Shown: piece by piece, positions 63,101 through 63,745 of the stretch
How positions within the stretch are numbered: the stretch's first letter is position 1
Layout of the letters: the number at the start of each line of letters is the position of its first letter
DNA from: Pelagophyceae sp. CCMP2097
Taxonomy: Eukaryota; Sar; Pelagophyceae
Length of the DNA stretch: 63,745 nucleotides
Assembly (NCBI GenBank): GCA_026770575.1
Contig: MU657229.1
Coordinates: 207,660 to 271,404 of the forward strand
Reading direction: 5' to 3'
Translations under genes and position numbers: made by a program
Notes under the pieces: generated by a model
Databases searched by the model: none
What the model was told of the DNA's origin: nothing
The model's input: only the letters and a program-made list of their open reading frames with translations

Positions 63101-63745
63101 GCGCTGCGACTGCTCTAAAAGCGCCGCGTGCTTTGCCGCAGCCTCGCTGAGGCGCGAAGCCAGCGCCTCCGCGTGCTCAGCTTCTCGAACCCTAAGCGAG
63201 CCCGCCAGCCCCGACCCGCGCTCCCGGTCCTTTTCCAGCGCGAAAAAGTCCGTCGCCGAAGCAAGCTCAAGAGCGTGGCTCGACTTCAACTTCGCTTGAA
63301 CCTCGGTGGCGCGCCTTGACGCCTCCGCCAGCGCCTCGACGTGAGCCGCTTCCCTCGCGGCCGCCTCGTCCTTGTGCCACGCAGCAAGCTCCTCCTGGCT
63401 CTTCGCATACGCGTCGTCAAGCTCGCGAAGCGCCGCGGCGAGCGAAAGAGCGTGCTGCCGGTCCTTGTCAACCTCGAGCGTCTCCGTCCAAGTAAGGAGA
63501 TCCTCATCATGTTTGTGCTGCAGATGAGCAGAATGCTCGGCGAACGATGCCAAATGGAGATCAATCAACTCCTTCTTCAGAGCCTCCGCCGCCGCAGCGT
63601 GCTCGGCGTCTCGAGCTCGCAACGAGCTCGCGAGCGCCGAACCACGTTCCTGGTCCTTCTCCAGCGCGAGCATCTCCGTCGCCGACGCCAGCTCGGCCGC
63701 GTGGGTCAACCGCAGCGTCGCCTGCACCTCGCTGGCGCGCCGCGA
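60110..63745 (-). CDS. Sfi1-like coiled-coil protein (N-terminus beyond the window)
   Basis: Large cytoskeletal protein, at least 1211 residues, 5' end missing. The N-terminal 330 residues here are coiled coil, with a 142-residue tandem repeat: EVQATLRLTHAAELASATEM at the window edge matches EVQAKLKSSHALELASATDF. The central 550 residues hold about 18 Sfi1-type repeats spaced 30-45 residues with AFxxWR/LxxWxxxA cores (AFRLWF, AWVNWTTF, AFEAWRLSA, AFSRWRIAA, AWRVWALRA, AFQKWRGSA). Sfi1 repeats bind centrin along a long helix at centrosomes or basal bodies. The C-terminal part is a second coiled coil and a hydrophobic end (GGIGWVCLALQLFHAWLV) that could anchor in membrane. No introns seen. The frame stays open to 63745. 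Confidence 0.75.
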   Translation of the reverse strand, partial: SRRASEVQATLRLTHAAELASATEMLALEKDQERGSALASSLRARDAEHAAAAEALKKELIDLHLASFAEHSAHLQHKHDEDLLTWTETLEVDKDRQHALSLAAALRELDDAYAKSQEELAAWHKDEAAAREAAHVEALAEASRRATEVQAKLKSSHALELASATDFFALEKDRERGSGLAGSLRVREAEHAEALASRLSEAAAKHAALLEQSQREAAESLAVAVADARAAVEKVGERSLRTVSSAKDDALLSALEAQDSEHRARLGDADAAHKAQRRADAEAQRIAVADAVAACDAAHAADFSAAATEQASALVRLKFRAAAKMAQGALGQSARQSLVRAFRLWFCVGKLDVAHAGAVLRRVASARRSAFVESGAKVVDRVLRRMMHGGVQRAWVNWTTFVYLSNIGAAARGGAKARLERILRRWKAKQACRAFEAWRLSAVRGRRDAEDVQLAATLSKRWLRRCVNAHLARGFANWTARTHAVAQRASKRLSSARALTMVTRQWRRGAASDAFSRWRIAAAAMKHADALASALGGQQALLLGWRVGHAVKLATRLFSDKNARSKTAAWRVWALRARQSQSAVFVVSKACRRLLFLHVWQAFQKWRGSALGSRRRGGLLLTASANASRLAARLAARWRAAGQSRGWATWVAAVEKARSQEFRVSQARLALSRKLRRAAKSKLRRGYERWVRLTLVERGVFDLAAAVEATAAEGDEFLQASLASQAEEHSSATEAFEAKREAQEKRLLATQLKSVTDGSKATLRLERLVSQRARRAERLCSTFKWVAQRRAFAAFYAWRMRAPERLCIAPAAESTLPKATGVALTLRCVLSKALHRRKLLVLQRWSFATKAHTAEVRNIFTASTALRRTLQRWGNTSLRAALRTWQAKAAAEARHKKRAAAAFCTAARAWKRIKLRCAWAVWAQMNVETKRLEGCVSAGGRLLERALKRSSKSMLLAAFRQWHEHYEFLSALSTALASALLRHKKTVLELRRENQIQAAAFAGRTTTFDGSWTARKAPRTESLDAAQGFLTPYKAALFSDGGRGAEASSAERRQLARVRSLHSEAQAGEAAAKTEVLELRDECQQLRFELSRLAAMRAPTYWSPPRVDMPSASVQSLSRVAPRDGGEKAALDELKRLGVLHRSELSAQREAHEARLGKLQSQLQLLGKQLDGRPRGASAAVAFGGIGWVCLALQLFHAWLVNAPDLFAGQA

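Noticed and set aside
1..63745. CRISPR arrays, tRNA or rRNA genes, bacterial operons or phage genes
   Set aside because: I looked on both strands and saw no regular spacer array, no cloverleaf with a convincing T-loop, and the gene structure is plainly eukaryotic.

Overview
This window reads as nuclear DNA of a GC-rich, intron-containing unicellular eukaryote. The best guess is a stramenopile microalga of the pelagophyte type (Aureococcus-like); that name is inference, not something shown by one diagnostic gene. Support: a SOUL protein and an RsmD-type methyltransferase carry hydrophobic leaders with plastid-like cleavage contexts, other proteins carry mitochondrial presequences, genes are densely packed on both strands, and almost every gene is cut by short phase-compatible introns (about 44-260 nt), many with the donor GTGCGT/C/A rather than GTAAGT. 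Exon joins were rebuilt by reading splice signals and requiring phase agreement. Where the summed exon length is a multiple of three, the model is fairly safe.

Layout, left: class 3 lipase (+, 204-1255); HEATR5/Laa1-type giant HEAT protein (-, 1473-8968); seven-blade WD40 protein (-); secreted Cys-rich protein (+, 10688-12449); RsmD-like rRNA methyltransferase (-); tubulin-tyrosine-ligase-like protein (-, 13814-17466) containing an exact 224-bp tandem duplication that acts like a new intron. A 485-base N gap (17703-18187) lies in a repeat-bearing gene-poor stretch to about 20.2 kb.

Middle: MYND-RING-Sel1 protein (-); TMEM260/DUF2723 membrane protein (-) divergent from a multi-EF-hand protein (+, to 28016); rhodanese (-) divergent from an ADAT3-type tRNA deaminase subunit (+); a low-complexity Lys/Asp/Ala protein (-); a coiled-coil protein (-) divergent from a multi-pass membrane protein (+) whose first intron holds TTAGGG-type repeats; a Pro/Thr-rich surface protein locus (+, 35.6-39.1 kb); an IQ-WW-WW-LRR-TPR scaffold (-, 39.5-43.4 kb) divergent from a SOUL haem-binding protein (+).

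Right: a TPR-DnaJ co-chaperone (-); a tiny conserved-looking gene (-); an XMAP215/CKAP5-type TOG protein (+, 49.3-54.3 kb) convergent with a mitochondrial RAP-domain protein (-); a split RING-H2 membrane protein (+); a mitochondrial DUF1330 protein (-); and the C-terminal part of an Sfi1-like coiled-coil protein (-) running off the right edge.

Functionally this is a mixed housekeeping region: cytoskeleton and centrosome (TTL, TOG, Sfi1-like, IQ/LRR), trafficking (HEATR5), organelle RNA biology (RsmD, RAP), tRNA editing, chaperones and glycosylation. I see no operon, CRISPR array, phage or recognisable complete transposon. The most interesting signals are the duplication-born intron, the GTGCG donor bias, a short repeat motif seen inside introns and between genes, and several unusual domain fusions. 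Single-base frame breaks, several at homopolymers, suggest draft-quality sequence.
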